Source: Pseudomonas sp. CROZ-RG-20F-R04-15 (GTDB lineage Bacteria > Pseudomonadota > Gammaproteobacteria > Pseudomonadales > Pseudomonadaceae). Taken from it: 64,000 bases of DNA. Position numbers and translations under genes: made by a program. The stretch is taken from assembly GCF_022662375.1 (NCBI RefSeq), contig NZ_JAKNQL010000017.1, forward strand, positions 1 through 64,000, written 5' to 3'. A model generated the notes under the pieces. That model was not told where the DNA came from. It saw only the letters and a program-made list of their open reading frames with translations, and did no database searches. The stretch's first letter is position 1. Each line of letters opens with the position of its first letter. Positions 1 through 7,431 of the stretch are shown here, piece by piece.

Positions 1-1
1 G

Positions 2-562
2 GGGTTGAATTCTTGCCCGCCTGGAGATGAAACTAAAGGTAAGAAGGCGGATGATTCGGAAAAGGCTGAGCACGACGAAGGTCGAGCACCACCTGATCCA
101 TATAATCGCCCATACGCTGGAGCACTGCCCGCCCAGATGCAAGACAAGATTCTGTTCGGCACACGTAGTCCGAACAGTAATAAACCAATTGGCGGACACT
201 CCTCTGAAGTACTGAAGTCCCCTAAGCACCAGATGACCGTATTGCAGAAAAACCCGGACGGCACGATAAAAGTCGAAGATTTCAAAATGATTCTTGAACG
301 AAAAGACGGTACCGTCGGCATGTCGGCCAAAAAAGGAGGGAAACACACACTAGCGCCGGAAACTTGGAGTAACGATAAGATACTTTGGGTTACGGATGAA
401 GTAGCCGCAACACCGGGTGTACTCATGCGCGATGTTGACGGAGTTACGACCACTCTACACACCAAAACGGTTGATGGTGTTCAGTGGCAGGTGTTGAAAG
501 ACAATGGCGTCGTGACATCTTCATTCCCGGCGGGCGACGCACCTATGTCACCACCAATCTAA
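2..562 (+). CDS. Rhs-type polymorphic toxin, C-terminal end with EndoU-like nuclease tip (5' truncated by window)
   Basis: The reading frame is open to the first base of the window, so this is only the 3' end of a larger gene; the TTG at 5 is probably not a start. The first two codons read Gly-Leu. This would fit the end of the DPxGL motif that closes Rhs cores, but the motif itself lies outside the window. The roughly 180 remaining residues have a charged, Pro-rich linker and then a domain resembling bacterial EndoU RNases: GGHSSEV, later KKGGKHTLAPETWS, and the closing pattern GVVTSSFPAG. EndoU tips cleave RNA in rival cells. The next gene, 13 bp downstream, is the expected immunity partner. 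The tandem immunity-like genes that follow support a polymorphic toxin locus. The EndoU call rests on motif resemblance; the Rhs rather than CdiA origin is less certain. Confidence 0.72.
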   Translation, partial: GLNSCPPGDETKGKKADDSEKAEHDEGRAPPDPYNRPYAGALPAQMQDKILFGTRSPNSNKPIGGHSSEVLKSPKHQMTVLQKNPDGTIKVEDFKMILERKDGTVGMSAKKGGKHTLAPETWSNDKILWVTDEVAATPGVLMRDVDGVTTTLHTKTVDGVQWQVLKDNGVVTSSFPAGDAPMSPPI

Positions 563-575
563 GTAGAGATAAAAA

Positions 576-995
576 ATGACCAGCAAGACTTACGATGAAT
601 ACAATTACTGGCTTGGCCAAAATGAAGACTCGAATTGGAATGAGTACATTACCGAGCAGGTAGCCCAAGGAGTTTTGCGAAAATTTGACTCCGAAGACTG
701 GAAACTTCTTCGAGAAACCATTCTTTCAAAAGAGGAGTATTGGCAAGAACGAAGTACTTCTGCGCTCGGAGAGCTACGATCTCATGAAGCAATAGAGATT
801 TTAAAAGCACTCCTTGACTCGAATTTTCCCGAGGTAACTATCGCTGCGGCATCGGAATTAGACTGGACAGAAGCAGCGATTGAACAAGAATACGCGGGGA
901 AAATACAAAGAATCATAGATCTACTTCCACCGGAAGAGGTGGATTCTTATCCAGAGCTTGCAAGCCTACTAAAAAAAACCAAGAGCCATGATTAA
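576..995 (+). CDS. Probable immunity protein to the EndoU-like toxin (HEAT-like helical repeat)
   Basis: This is a 139-residue acidic, cytosolic protein without signal peptide or membrane segment. It starts 13 bp after the toxin stop. The central part (about residues 55-95: WQERSTSALGELRSHEAIEI, then LLDSNFPEVTIAAASEL) has the periodic helix pairs of a HEAT-like repeat, a fold used by several immunity proteins. Position directly behind the toxin tip is the main argument for immunity. I do not recognise a named immunity family. The AT-rich base composition matches the toxin tip and differs from the GC-rich chromosome further on, as expected for exchangeable toxin/immunity cassettes. Confidence 0.6.
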   Translation: MTSKTYDEYNYWLGQNEDSNWNEYITEQVAQGVLRKFDSEDWKLLRETILSKEEYWQERSTSALGELRSHEAIEILKALLDSNFPEVTIAAASELDWTEAAIEQEYAGKIQRIIDLLPPEEVDSYPELASLLKKTKSHD

Positions 996-1010
996 ATATC
1001 AATTGTATCG

Positions 1011-1088
1011 GGGACAGGGTTAAAGGGGACACGGGTTAAAGGGGACAGATTTATTTTCTAAAAAATGAAAATAAATCTGTCCCCTTTT
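1011..1088. repeat. GGGGACAG inverted repeat, copy 1 (hairpin element)
   Basis: GGGGACAGATTTATTTTC at 1041-1058 is followed 8 bases later by its exact reverse complement at 1067-1084, giving an 18-bp perfect hairpin. Upstream, GGGGACA is repeated three times in tandem within 1013-1046, joined by GGGTTAAA-like spacers. No transposase is next to it. The motif is familiar from many proteobacterial genomes, and I believe it accompanies IS200/RAYT-type mobile elements, but that identity is recollection, not shown here. It sits exactly between the first immunity gene and the first orphan toxin remnant. Confidence 0.75.
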
Positions 1089-1254
1089 CTCTTGGGATGA
1101 CACTCCAGTTTCAGATATTAAAACTAGGAAGGTCACGATGGCAAATCACGACCCAAGCGACCCACATGGTGATCATCCACATTTGCAACTTCACCCGGTG
1201 AAAGGGGAAGTCATAAGAATCTATTGGCCAAACCAGTTTGAGGGACAAAAATGA
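1075..1254 (+). pseudogene. Orphan toxin-tip remnant (a), C-terminal about 55 residues only
   Basis: The frame is open from 1075, directly out of the right arm of the inverted repeat, to a TGA at 1252-1254. It encodes SWDDTPVSDIKTRKV and then, from an internal ATG at 1138, a His/Pro-rich tail (MANHDPSDPHGDHPHLQLHP, then GEVIRIYWPNQFEGQK). There is no ribosome-binding site or N-terminal part of a toxin. The stop codon overlaps the start of the next gene (ATGA). This is the usual organisation of displaced toxin C-termini kept behind Rhs or CDI genes as a recombination reservoir. The toxin family is not recognisable from this fragment. Confidence 0.5.
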
Positions 1255-1646
1255 GCACTCAAAAAACAATCCCTAGAAAAGTGTGGTGGGGCCTAGAGGC
1301 AAAATCATATACAGAGATTGCTCAAGAACTTCCGACAGAGGAAGAGTCACTTCGAAAGTGGGTCGCAATATACGCTATTTACCATTTAAACTTCGAAGAC
1401 AGACACCCTGGAGAGCTTTACTATAAATTCCTAGAAGATGCAAAGCATTCTAAATACGTTATTGTAGAGTTCACCCTTCCAGTTCATATCCTTGAAACAA
1501 GAGATAGTGTTGGCGCCAACGACACAACAATAACAACATGGGAAACCTTTGAGACAGAAGAAGAAATAAACTCATTCCTTCACGAACACAATATAAACCC
1601 CGAACTTTTCACACCCCCATGGACTTGTGAGTATCCACTAGACTAA
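1251..1646 (+). CDS. Putative immunity protein of orphan cassette (a)
   Basis: The 131-residue acidic protein has no signal peptide or membrane segment and its ATG overlaps the stop of the preceding toxin remnant by four bases, so the two were once a translationally coupled toxin/immunity pair. The protein contains a Trp-rich start (KVWWGLEAKSYTEI) and ends PPWTCEYPLD. I recognise no family. The assignment as immunity rests on the overlap, size, charge and neighbourhood. Its base composition is AT-rich like the other cassettes. With only a toxin tail left next to it, it probably now protects against a toxin delivered by other strains. Confidence 0.5.
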   Translation: MSTQKTIPRKVWWGLEAKSYTEIAQELPTEEESLRKWVAIYAIYHLNFEDRHPGELYYKFLEDAKHSKYVIVEFTLPVHILETRDSVGANDTTITTWETFETEEEINSFLHEHNINPELFTPPWTCEYPLD

Positions 1647-1749
1647 AACAAAAACGGGCGCAATCGGGGGCAGTTTACGTTTTTATTTTCTGGCGGAATC
1701 AAGATTACATGAGTACAAATTCCAACTATACATAGCAAGCGATAAAACA

Positions 1750-1793
1750 GGGGACAAATTTATCGTCTACAAACTGAAGATAAATCTGCCCCC
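1750..1793. repeat. GGGGACAG inverted repeat, copy 2 (decayed)
   Basis: The left arm GGGGACAAATTTATCGTC (1750-1767) and right arm GAAGATAAATCTGCCCCC (1776-1793) are a mutated version of the hairpin at 1041-1084. Both arms carry substitutions, several of them compensating, which suggests an older insertion whose pairing was kept. It lies directly upstream of the second orphan toxin remnant, in the same relative position as copy 1. Confidence 0.65.
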
Positions 1794-1921
1794 TTTTTTC
1801 CACTTTTTTCCATGTCGGTTACCAAACGCCAGGTAAGCGTGGTACAGGTGGGGCTTATAGAGGACACATATTGTTAGAATCTGTGCCTGTATCACGCCCG
1901 AGAACTGGATTTCCTCAATGA
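1784..1921 (+). pseudogene. Orphan toxin-tip remnant (b)
   Basis: The frame is open from 1784, inside the right arm of repeat copy 2, to TGA at 1919-1921. The deduced peptide runs FFHVGYQTPGKRGTGGAYRG and ends HILLESVPVSRPRTGFPQ. The basic, Gly-rich sequence looks like the end of a nuclease-type toxin domain, and the stop overlaps the ATG of the next gene (ATGA). No start codon with ribosome-binding site is visible. As in remnant (a), only the final segment of the toxin survives. Family assignment is not possible by eye. Confidence 0.5.
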
Positions 1922-2319
1922 ACTACCTAGAAAAAGAAATCGACTCGGCATTAGCAGAGCAGGGCTTAGCGCATGAGAAAGTACGCAACGATGAACTATC
2001 TAAATTGATCGCCAAGCTAACGAGATCATTTTTTCCTTCCGAGACAAAGAGTCTCGACCCTTTCTACTTGAAGAATCCCCAGAAAAAACAAAACCCAGAC
2101 TTCTGGAAAAAAGTAGACACTCTCGAAAATTTTGAAAACCCTTTCCTAATAGTTCAAGACAGTAAGATTCATGCTTGGAAACTAGCAACCTCTGCAGATC
2201 TTAAAACGCTATTTTCCGAAACAACTGGGTTCCCATTCTGGATAGTCGACGACAAATTCAAAGTGCTAATCTATATCGATGATCATGACTGCGTTCATAC
2301 CAGTGATAGCACTCAATAA
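1918..2319 (+). CDS. Putative immunity protein of orphan cassette (b)
   Basis: The 133-residue cytosolic protein is coupled by a 4-bp overlap to the toxin remnant upstream. The N-terminal third is helical and charged. The C-terminal half contains GFPFWIVDDKFKVLIYIDDH, a strand-rich stretch typical of small immunity folds. No signal peptide or membrane helix is present, and I do not recognise a named family. Its role as immunity follows from the coupling to the toxin tail and from the array of similar cassettes on both sides. Confidence 0.5.
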   Translation: MNYLEKEIDSALAEQGLAHEKVRNDELSKLIAKLTRSFFPSETKSLDPFYLKNPQKKQNPDFWKKVDTLENFENPFLIVQDSKIHAWKLATSADLKTLFSETTGFPFWIVDDKFKVLIYIDDHDCVHTSDSTQ

Positions 2320-2337
2320 AAAATCCACTCTAGGTAA

Positions 2338-2427
2338 CCGAAAGAGCAAGGAATAGATCACGGTTCCGCGTTTCAAACGTGGTTCCCTCCTGGATACTGC
2401 CCAAATGACAGACCGCTTTATCAATAG
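2338..2427 (+). pseudogene. Possible orphan toxin-tip remnant (c) before the barstar gene
   Basis: A 29-codon open stretch between stops reads PKEQGIDHGSAFQTWFPP and ends GYCPNDRPLYQ. Its position matches the other cassettes: after one immunity gene and 41 bp before the next. It could be the end of a toxin cognate to the barstar-like protein that follows. Supporting evidence is positional only; the stretch is short enough to be chance. Confidence 0.25.
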
Positions 2428-2468
2428 TGATCATTGCGCCCCCCTACTAAAAGTGGAAGCAGATAAAT

Positions 2469-2756
2469 ATGATAATTCAGCTTGATGGATTATCCATCTC
2501 AACCGAGGAAGCATTCCATAAACAGATATCATCTTCTTTTTCGGTCACCCAATACTACGGAAACAACCTTAATGCTCTTTGGGACCTGCTCAGCACCGAC
2601 GTAGATCGCCCAATTTAATTAACTTGGACAAATTCAAAACATTCAGAAAAATTAATGGGCGACTCATACAAAAAAATATTAATCATTCTTGATCGAGTTA
2701 AAACTCAAGATGAAAGCTTTGGACTGAATGATAAGTTCAATTACCAACTTAAATAG
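2469..2756 (+). pseudogene. Barstar-family (barnase inhibitor) immunity gene with in-frame stop codon
   Basis: From the ATG at 2469 the protein reads MIIQLDGLSISTEEAFHKQI, then the barstar hallmark YYGNNLNALWDLLS, then DRPI followed by TAA at 2616-2618. The same frame continues without any shift through LTWTNSKHSEKLMGDSYKKI and FGLNDKFNYQLK to TAG at 2754-2756. The total, about 95 codons, is the usual barstar length, and the part after the stop is the expected second half (barstars continue RPI-x-L-x-W-x-N). So a single nonsense change, or a sequencing error, interrupts an otherwise intact gene. Barstars bind and block barnase-like RNases. The first 49 residues alone would probably not fold into an active inhibitor. 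Confidence 0.8.
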
Positions 2757-2767
2757 CAAAGACATAA

Positions 2768-2854
2768 CAGAGGAGCAGGACAAATTTTATTTTGTCCAAA
2801 GGTGGTTTTACCCGAACCTTTTCACGCTCTAAACATGGACTTCCTCCTGATTAA
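2768..2854 (+). pseudogene. Orphan toxin-tip remnant (d) with GGACAAA hairpin
   Basis: A short inverted repeat (GGACAAA 2778-2784, TTTGTCC 2791-2797) resembles a shortened form of the GGGGACAG elements. The frame running out of it encodes GGFTRTFSRSKHGLPPD and stops with TAA at 2852-2854, seven bases before the next immunity gene. The arrangement (repeat, basic toxin tail, immunity gene) repeats that of cassettes (a) and (b). The length is small, so the reading as coding remnant is tentative. Confidence 0.4.
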
Positions 2855-2860
2855 TCACTT

Positions 2861-3235
2861 ATGAAAATCCATCTCAACATCGAAGACCTACCGGCCTACC
2901 CATACCCTACAAACTTCCTGCATTTTGCATCCATTGAACCAGAAACAGACATCGAGCCTTGGTGGCTGCTGGTATACAACGAAGGTACAATTAACAACTG
3001 GTACAAAACACTCAAACAGCTTTATCCAAAACGCACCTTGATCCCATTTGCCAAATTCAACGCGAATGATGACATCGCGTGTTTTGATGGAGATGATTTT
3101 TCTGGGCAGCCCCATGTGTTGATAATTCATGCTTATGCGTCAAAGGGCTGGGAACTTCATGCCACCTACGCTAGCTTCGATAAGTGGCTAGAAGAAGCCA
3201 TGGTGCAAAATGCCGAGTGGCTCAACGAGGACTAA
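2861..3235 (+). CDS. SMI1/KNR4 (SUKH)-like immunity protein
   Basis: The 124-residue cytosolic protein contains LIPFAKFNANDDIACFDGDD, followed by GQPHVLIIHAYASKGWELH and a final SFDKWLEEA. This order (Pro-Phe-Ala, an acidic D-D-x-x-C-F-D turn, a strand with V-x-I-I-H, then a Phe-centred closing helix) is that of SUKH/SMI1-KNR4 proteins. That superfamily is dominated by immunity proteins of polymorphic toxins. It closes the orphan cassette array, seven bases after toxin remnant (d). The specific toxin it blocks cannot be deduced because SUKH proteins counter many unrelated nucleases. Confidence 0.7.
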   Translation: MKIHLNIEDLPAYPYPTNFLHFASIEPETDIEPWWLLVYNEGTINNWYKTLKQLYPKRTLIPFAKFNANDDIACFDGDDFSGQPHVLIIHAYASKGWELHATYASFDKWLEEAMVQNAEWLNED

Positions 3236-3359
3236 AAACTTTAATCCCGACAAGCCTGGTATTGGCTTTAGAAAAAACGAGAGAACCACAGGCAGCCCCT
3301 GAGAAATCTCGTTGTTTAACCTCTACTCCCCCGGACTGAACAATCAAAGGACTGTAGCC

Positions 3360-4385
3360 TTGAAACGCCTGAGTCGCCCATTTTCCATCCTCCTCGCCCT
3401 CACCTTCTCCCTTAATGCGACTGCACTGTCCCTTCGCTCCGAACAACGCCCCGACGGCACCACTGCCCTGTTACTTTCAAACGAACCCGCCGCAGAACGC
3501 GCGCCAAAGCTCAATCAGGATCCAGCGGTGCGCTCTGCACTGGTCGATTTTTTTGGCTATCAAACCGGTAGCTACACCAACGACAACACAATGATTGTGC
3601 AGCAAGTTCTGGAAGCGCTTGATTCGGAAATGTCGACGTTTGCGGACGGTGTGCCTGCCGGCAGCAAAATGATTACTGACATGGATGATGGCAACAATGG
3701 GTTTGAGCGCGGCGCATTGTTGCTTAACGACAAGGGCCAGTTGGTCGCTGTCGGGCTGGTCAATGGCCACTGCACGGTCAAGTCGCGTGAGGAGGCTTTG
3801 ACCTGTAATGATGCCCCGCAAACCGTGCTGACCATTTTCCAACCGCAAGGCGCTAAACAAGCTGATGCCGAATCTTTGATCGGCTGGAGTAAACAACTGC
3901 CTCCGATGATGGCGATATGGGCGGAAAGTGATGATCCGGAACGCCGAGCCAACGCGCAGAAAATTGCCAGCGTTGAATACGCTGCAACCAAACCGGAACA
4001 GGGAGCGTGGACAGCGGCACAGTTACCTTCCGACTTTCCCAAAGCCATGCTGGCGATGCTTCCGCAGCGGGCTCACCTGATAGGTGCTGGCGCCCACGGT
4101 GTTTTCACGACGCCGGGGATGGAGGGCACGCCGATTGAAGGTGATTGGGACAAAATAGCCGGCCGTCCACAACATGAGTTCGAAGTCATTCTCCGGACTT
4201 TTACAGAGTACGCAGACGTCATCGACTTCTATCAGCAGAATGCGAAGGATGCCGAAATCAGCGGCAACCAGAGAAAGGCACTCGTTGAAGGCTATATTGG
4301 TGGCGGCACCTACAAGATTGAAATCAGTAATAGAAAAGACGAAGGCACAGCGATCACACTCTCTGCTTGGCGACAAGAAGTCTGA
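3360..4385 (+). CDS. Secreted or periplasmic protein of unknown function
   Basis: I place the start at the TTG at 3360. AAGGA lies about eight bases upstream, and the protein then begins with a clean Sec signal peptide (MKRLSRPFSILLALTFSLNA, cleavage near ATALS). A longer frame from 3312 has no such signals. The mature part, about 320 residues, is hydrophilic and mixed alpha/beta with two Cys (GHCTVKSREEALTCNDA) that could form a disulfide. No family is recognised. It is separated from the toxin cassettes by about 120 bp and has normal GC, so it marks the return to core-type sequence. A terminator follows. Confidence 0.75.
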   Translation: MKRLSRPFSILLALTFSLNATALSLRSEQRPDGTTALLLSNEPAAERAPKLNQDPAVRSALVDFFGYQTGSYTNDNTMIVQQVLEALDSEMSTFADGVPAGSKMITDMDDGNNGFERGALLLNDKGQLVAVGLVNGHCTVKSREEALTCNDAPQTVLTIFQPQGAKQADAESLIGWSKQLPPMMAIWAESDDPERRANAQKIASVEYAATKPEQGAWTAAQLPSDFPKAMLAMLPQRAHLIGAGAHGVFTTPGMEGTPIEGDWDKIAGRPQHEFEVILRTFTEYADVIDFYQQNAKDAEISGNQRKALVEGYIGGGTYKIEISNRKDEGTAITLSAWRQEV

Positions 4386-4402
4386 TTTATCCAAATAAAA
4401 AA

Positions 4403-4430
4403 AGGGCGACCCCATGATCGCCCTCTTTTA
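4403..4430. terminator. Bidirectional rho-independent terminator between convergent genes
   Basis: AGGGCGA at 4403-4409 pairs with TCGCCCT at 4418-4424 across an 8-base loop. Runs of A on the left and T on the right allow it to work for both convergent neighbours. Confidence 0.85.
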
Positions 4431-4455
4431 AATCAATATATTCTCCCCGTTTAAA

Positions 4456-5430
4456 TCAAAGCTTTTGCAGCTCTTCTTTAGCTCCCGGAGCACCACGATC
4501 AATTGCTTTGAGCATCCAATACTCGGCCTTGGATTTGCTTTTTGGCAAGCCGCCACGTCCTTGTGCGTACATTTTCCCAAGCGCCAACTGCGCGTTGCCA
4601 AAATCGGCATCCGCAGACTTGCGGTAAAGCTTGGCCGCTTCACGTTGGTTTTTTACGGTGCCTCGCCCCTGTTCAAGCATTTGCGCCATTTCATACTGCG
4701 CGTACTTATTGCCGAGCGCGGCCGATTTGCCAAACCAGGAAAATGCCAGCGCTTCATCCTTGTCCACACCTCGTCCTGCGGCAATCATCTCCGCGAGGTT
4801 CAGCTGTCCGTAATCGTCACCGGTTTCAGCCAGTTTGCGATACCACTGAGCGGCAACAACATCATCCTGTGTAACTCCGTCCCCTTTCTCATAAAGGCTT
4901 GCCAGCAGCATGTAGGCTGAGGGATATCCACCTTCGGCGGATTGGTGGTAGTACGCTAATGCTTTGTCCATGTCCTTGAGATTTTTGATTGATCGGCCAC
5001 CGCGATGGTAGATCTGCGCCAAACTGAACTGGGCCTTGGCATTACCTTGCTCCGCAGCTTTCAGATCCCAGTAAACACTTGCGTCTTCACCCTCAACGCT
5101 TCGATCCCATCGAAGTTCCTCAGCCAATCCAACTTGCGCTTCGGCATTACCTTGCTCTGCAGCTTTGCGAAACCACACTTCCGGCATGCCCGGTGACCAC
5201 TGCTCAACCACCCCGCAGAGGTTCTCCTGAATGGCTTTGCCAAACTGCGTCTGCGCGTCGAGATCACCTGCGACCGCTTGTTCATGCAGCCGCTCAGAAT
5301 TTGGCGCGCACTTCCCTGCCTTCATGCCGTCGTAGTAATCACGCGGCGCTTGTGCCCACGTATTACAGGTGATGAACAGTGAAAAAAGTGCCGTGCCCGC
5401 CGTACCGACAGTTTTGAAACGCTTGATCAT
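4456..5430 (-). CDS. Sel1-repeat (SLR/TPR-like) periplasmic protein
   Basis: The 324-residue protein has an N-terminal signal peptide (TAGTALFSLFITCNTWAQA) followed by tandem Sel1-like repeats of about 36 residues. These are recognisable by A-x-x-G-x-x-x-A-Q-x-x-L-A and W-Y/F-R/K-K-A-A-E-Q-G-N elements (for example AAEQGNAEAQVGLAEEL and AALGNKYAQYEMAQMLEQ). There are about seven repeats to the C-terminus. Sel1 repeats form a solenoid for protein-protein interaction. The partner is unknown here. The gene stands alone between a shared terminator and the VanW-like gene, which is on the same strand. Confidence 0.88.
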   Translation of the reverse strand: MIKRFKTVGTAGTALFSLFITCNTWAQAPRDYYDGMKAGKCAPNSERLHEQAVAGDLDAQTQFGKAIQENLCGVVEQWSPGMPEVWFRKAAEQGNAEAQVGLAEELRWDRSVEGEDASVYWDLKAAEQGNAKAQFSLAQIYHRGGRSIKNLKDMDKALAYYHQSAEGGYPSAYMLLASLYEKGDGVTQDDVVAAQWYRKLAETGDDYGQLNLAEMIAAGRGVDKDEALAFSWFGKSAALGNKYAQYEMAQMLEQGRGTVKNQREAAKLYRKSADADFGNAQLALGKMYAQGRGGLPKSKSKAEYWMLKAIDRGAPGAKEELQKL

Positions 5431-5481
5431 TTGTTACTTCCTTGTGGCTTAAAAATTCCAACGAAAATCTTGCGCAAAATA

Positions 5482-6300
5482 CTAGCTCGCTTCGAACATC
5501 CGCTCGTCCACCTCGTACTTAACCACCACCCGATTCCGATACAACCTCACCCGCTCCACCAATTCCCCAACCTGCCCCTTCTCGCGCACTTCCCGCCAAA
5601 TCTCATTCTCCCGATACACCCGCGCCCCCTCCCGCACAAAACGATGCGCCTCTTGAAACACGTGATAGCGATATTCCCTCACCCGATCACACAACAACTC
5701 CCCTTCGAGTTGTGTCTCACCGACGTTCAACTTCAGCTGAAAGCTCCGATCCGTCGGGTTATGCAGCACCAGATCAACGTAGTTGAAGAAAATCGCCGCC
5801 CCGGACCCGAACGGCAGCACCCGCCCTTCATCCGGAAACGGGTCGAAGCTGTGGTTGGAGCGTTCGACTACCACCAGCGGTGAATGAATGGCCATCCAGT
5901 GAATCAGGTTGCTCAGTTGGCAAATACCACCGCCTACCCCGCGTCGTGCCTCGCCGAAAGACAGTTCCATGCCTTCAACGTAGCCGCGCTTCAACGTCGG
6001 GCGGCCGACGAGGCGGCAGAAGGAGAAGTGTTCGCCGGGGGCGATGATGACGCCGTCGATGGCGGCGACGGCGAGTTTGAGGTTGATGACTTTGTTGTGT
6101 TGCAGGGCGAGGTCGGAGTCGCCGAGTTTGCGGATGAGTTTCGAGGTGTGTTTGAGGTAGCGATATGGCAGGCACTCGACCGTGGCGACGGGACGTGCGT
6201 AGCGTTTGCTGGAACAGTGCCAGGCAATCTGGCGGAACAGTCTTTTTTGCCACACGCGCAGCCAGTACAAGGCTGGGTGGTAGAGGGAGAGTGGTTTCAT
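5482..6300 (-). CDS. VanW family protein
   Basis: The 272-residue protein contains the VanW core: NKVINLKLAVAAIDGVIIAP, GEHFSFCRLVGRPTLKRGY, and the glycine-rich GVGGGICQLSNLIHWMA motif near the middle, followed by HSFDPFPD. VanW was named from glycopeptide resistance clusters, but its biochemical role is unresolved, and in Pseudomonas it is a common chromosomal gene not linked to resistance. I prefer the ATG at 6300 (MKPLSLYHP); a GTG three codons upstream is possible. No signal peptide is obvious. A basic N-terminus (KRLFRQIAWH) may associate with the membrane. Confidence 0.85.
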   Translation of the reverse strand: MKPLSLYHPALYWLRVWQKRLFRQIAWHCSSKRYARPVATVECLPYRYLKHTSKLIRKLGDSDLALQHNKVINLKLAVAAIDGVIIAPGEHFSFCRLVGRPTLKRGYVEGMELSFGEARRGVGGGICQLSNLIHWMAIHSPLVVVERSNHSFDPFPDEGRVLPFGSGAAIFFNYVDLVLHNPTDRSFQLKLNVGETQLEGELLCDRVREYRYHVFQEAHRFVREGARVYRENEIWREVREKGQVGELVERVRLYRNRVVVKYEVDERMFEAS

Positions 6301-6310
6301 CCGTGACACA

Positions 6311-6326
6311 ACGGCGCGCGCGCCGT
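6311..6326. repeat. 16-bp perfect palindrome of alternating CG
   Basis: ACGGCGCGCGCGCCGT is a perfect palindrome in the intergenic space between two divergent genes, ten bases before the VanW start. It is followed by TTTCTTCC, but a terminator would make no sense ahead of both genes, so an operator or a structural (Z-DNA-prone) element is more likely. Confidence 0.5.
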
Positions 6327-6510
6327 TTCTTCCTTGAATCGTGAGAGGGCGCGCATTTTATCCGGGAATGACCGGCAGCACCCCATGCATTTCATTAGAT
6401 CAGCAGCCTCTCTTCGGCACACATCTACCGTCACATCCGCAAATTAAGGTTCGACTAAGGTTGCCTCGCTACGATCGCGGCCACGAAACCCTGTTGTCCT
6501 TGAATCGCAG

Positions 6511-7329
6511 ATGAGTCCTTCCGACATGAAAGCGTTTGATTTACCAACCCAGCCATCGTCGAATTTCAGCCTCGTCTTGGTAAATTACAAAACCCCGGAC
6601 ATCACCAGAATGTGCCTCGAGCTTTTGCGTGAGCACGTCCAGGCACAGCGCATTCCGGTGTGGGTGGTGGATAACGATTCGGCGGATGCCAGTCTCGATT
6701 ACTTGCGTTCGCTCGACTGGATCAACTTGATCGAACGGCCTTCGCCGGGCAAGGAAGTCGGCCATATTGCGCATGGCAAGGCACTTGATTTGGCGCTGGA
6801 AAAAGTCAACACCGATTATCTGTTTTTGTTGCACACCGACACCTTTGTCTACGACAAGGAAGTGTTTGCGATGATGATGCGTGAATGCACGAAAAAACCG
6901 GATATGGCCGCAGTCGGTTGTGTAGAACAACTCAATCGCGGGGTTGTTCGTGACACTTGGCGGTTAACTTCGCGTTTCTGCAAGCACTATGCTCGTAAAG
7001 CGAAAGTGCGTCTGGGTCTGCGCTCGAAAATGCCAAGACCCTACAAAGAAACTCATCTGAAAAGTTTCTGCACATTGTGGAATGCGCGGTTGATGAAGTC
7101 CCAAGGCTTGCACTTCTGCATGGATGAGCAGGTACCCGGATATGCACTGCAAGACCGAATGAGCAGCCTGGGCTATGGCATCAAGTTCCTGTCACCGCGC
7201 AAGATTTTCAGCTATCTGGATCACATCCAGGCAGGAACCGTCGCGGCTGCCGGCACCTACGGGGAAAATCACCGCAGGACAAAAATGTATCAGGCCACGC
7301 TGAAGCGCTTTCAAGGGCAGCAAGGCTAG
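6511..7329 (+). CDS. Family 2 glycosyltransferase (GT-A fold)
   Basis: The 272-residue protein starts with the GT2 nucleotide-binding strand SLVLVNYKTPDITRMCLELL, then WVVDNDSADASLDYL. The metal/nucleotide motif appears as LFLLHTDTFVYDKE (HTD in place of the usual DxD). A basic region follows (RFCKHYARKAKVRLGLR). There is no membrane segment, so it is cytosolic or peripheral. Acceptor and sugar cannot be deduced. It is monocistronic, with a strong terminator 40 bp downstream, and is not part of the exopolysaccharide cluster. An alternative ATG five codons in (MKAFDL) is possible. Confidence 0.82.
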   Translation: MSPSDMKAFDLPTQPSSNFSLVLVNYKTPDITRMCLELLREHVQAQRIPVWVVDNDSADASLDYLRSLDWINLIERPSPGKEVGHIAHGKALDLALEKVNTDYLFLLHTDTFVYDKEVFAMMMRECTKKPDMAAVGCVEQLNRGVVRDTWRLTSRFCKHYARKAKVRLGLRSKMPRPYKETHLKSFCTLWNARLMKSQGLHFCMDEQVPGYALQDRMSSLGYGIKFLSPRKIFSYLDHIQAGTVAAAGTYGENHRRTKMYQATLKRFQGQQG

Positions 7330-7365
7330 CCTGCGGCGCACACCTCGGTTTAATTTCCGACAAAC

Positions 7366-7399
7366 AAAAAGGGCGACTATCAAGTCGCCCTTTTTGTTT
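7366..7399 (+). terminator. Strong rho-independent terminator of the GT2 gene
   Basis: AAAAAGGGCGACT (7366-7378) pairs with AGTCGCCCTTTTT (7383-7395), a 13-bp perfect stem with a four-base loop and flanking A and T runs. Confidence 0.92.
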
Positions 7400-7431
7400 G
7401 CAGAAATTGTATACATTCACTCCGAAGAGGT

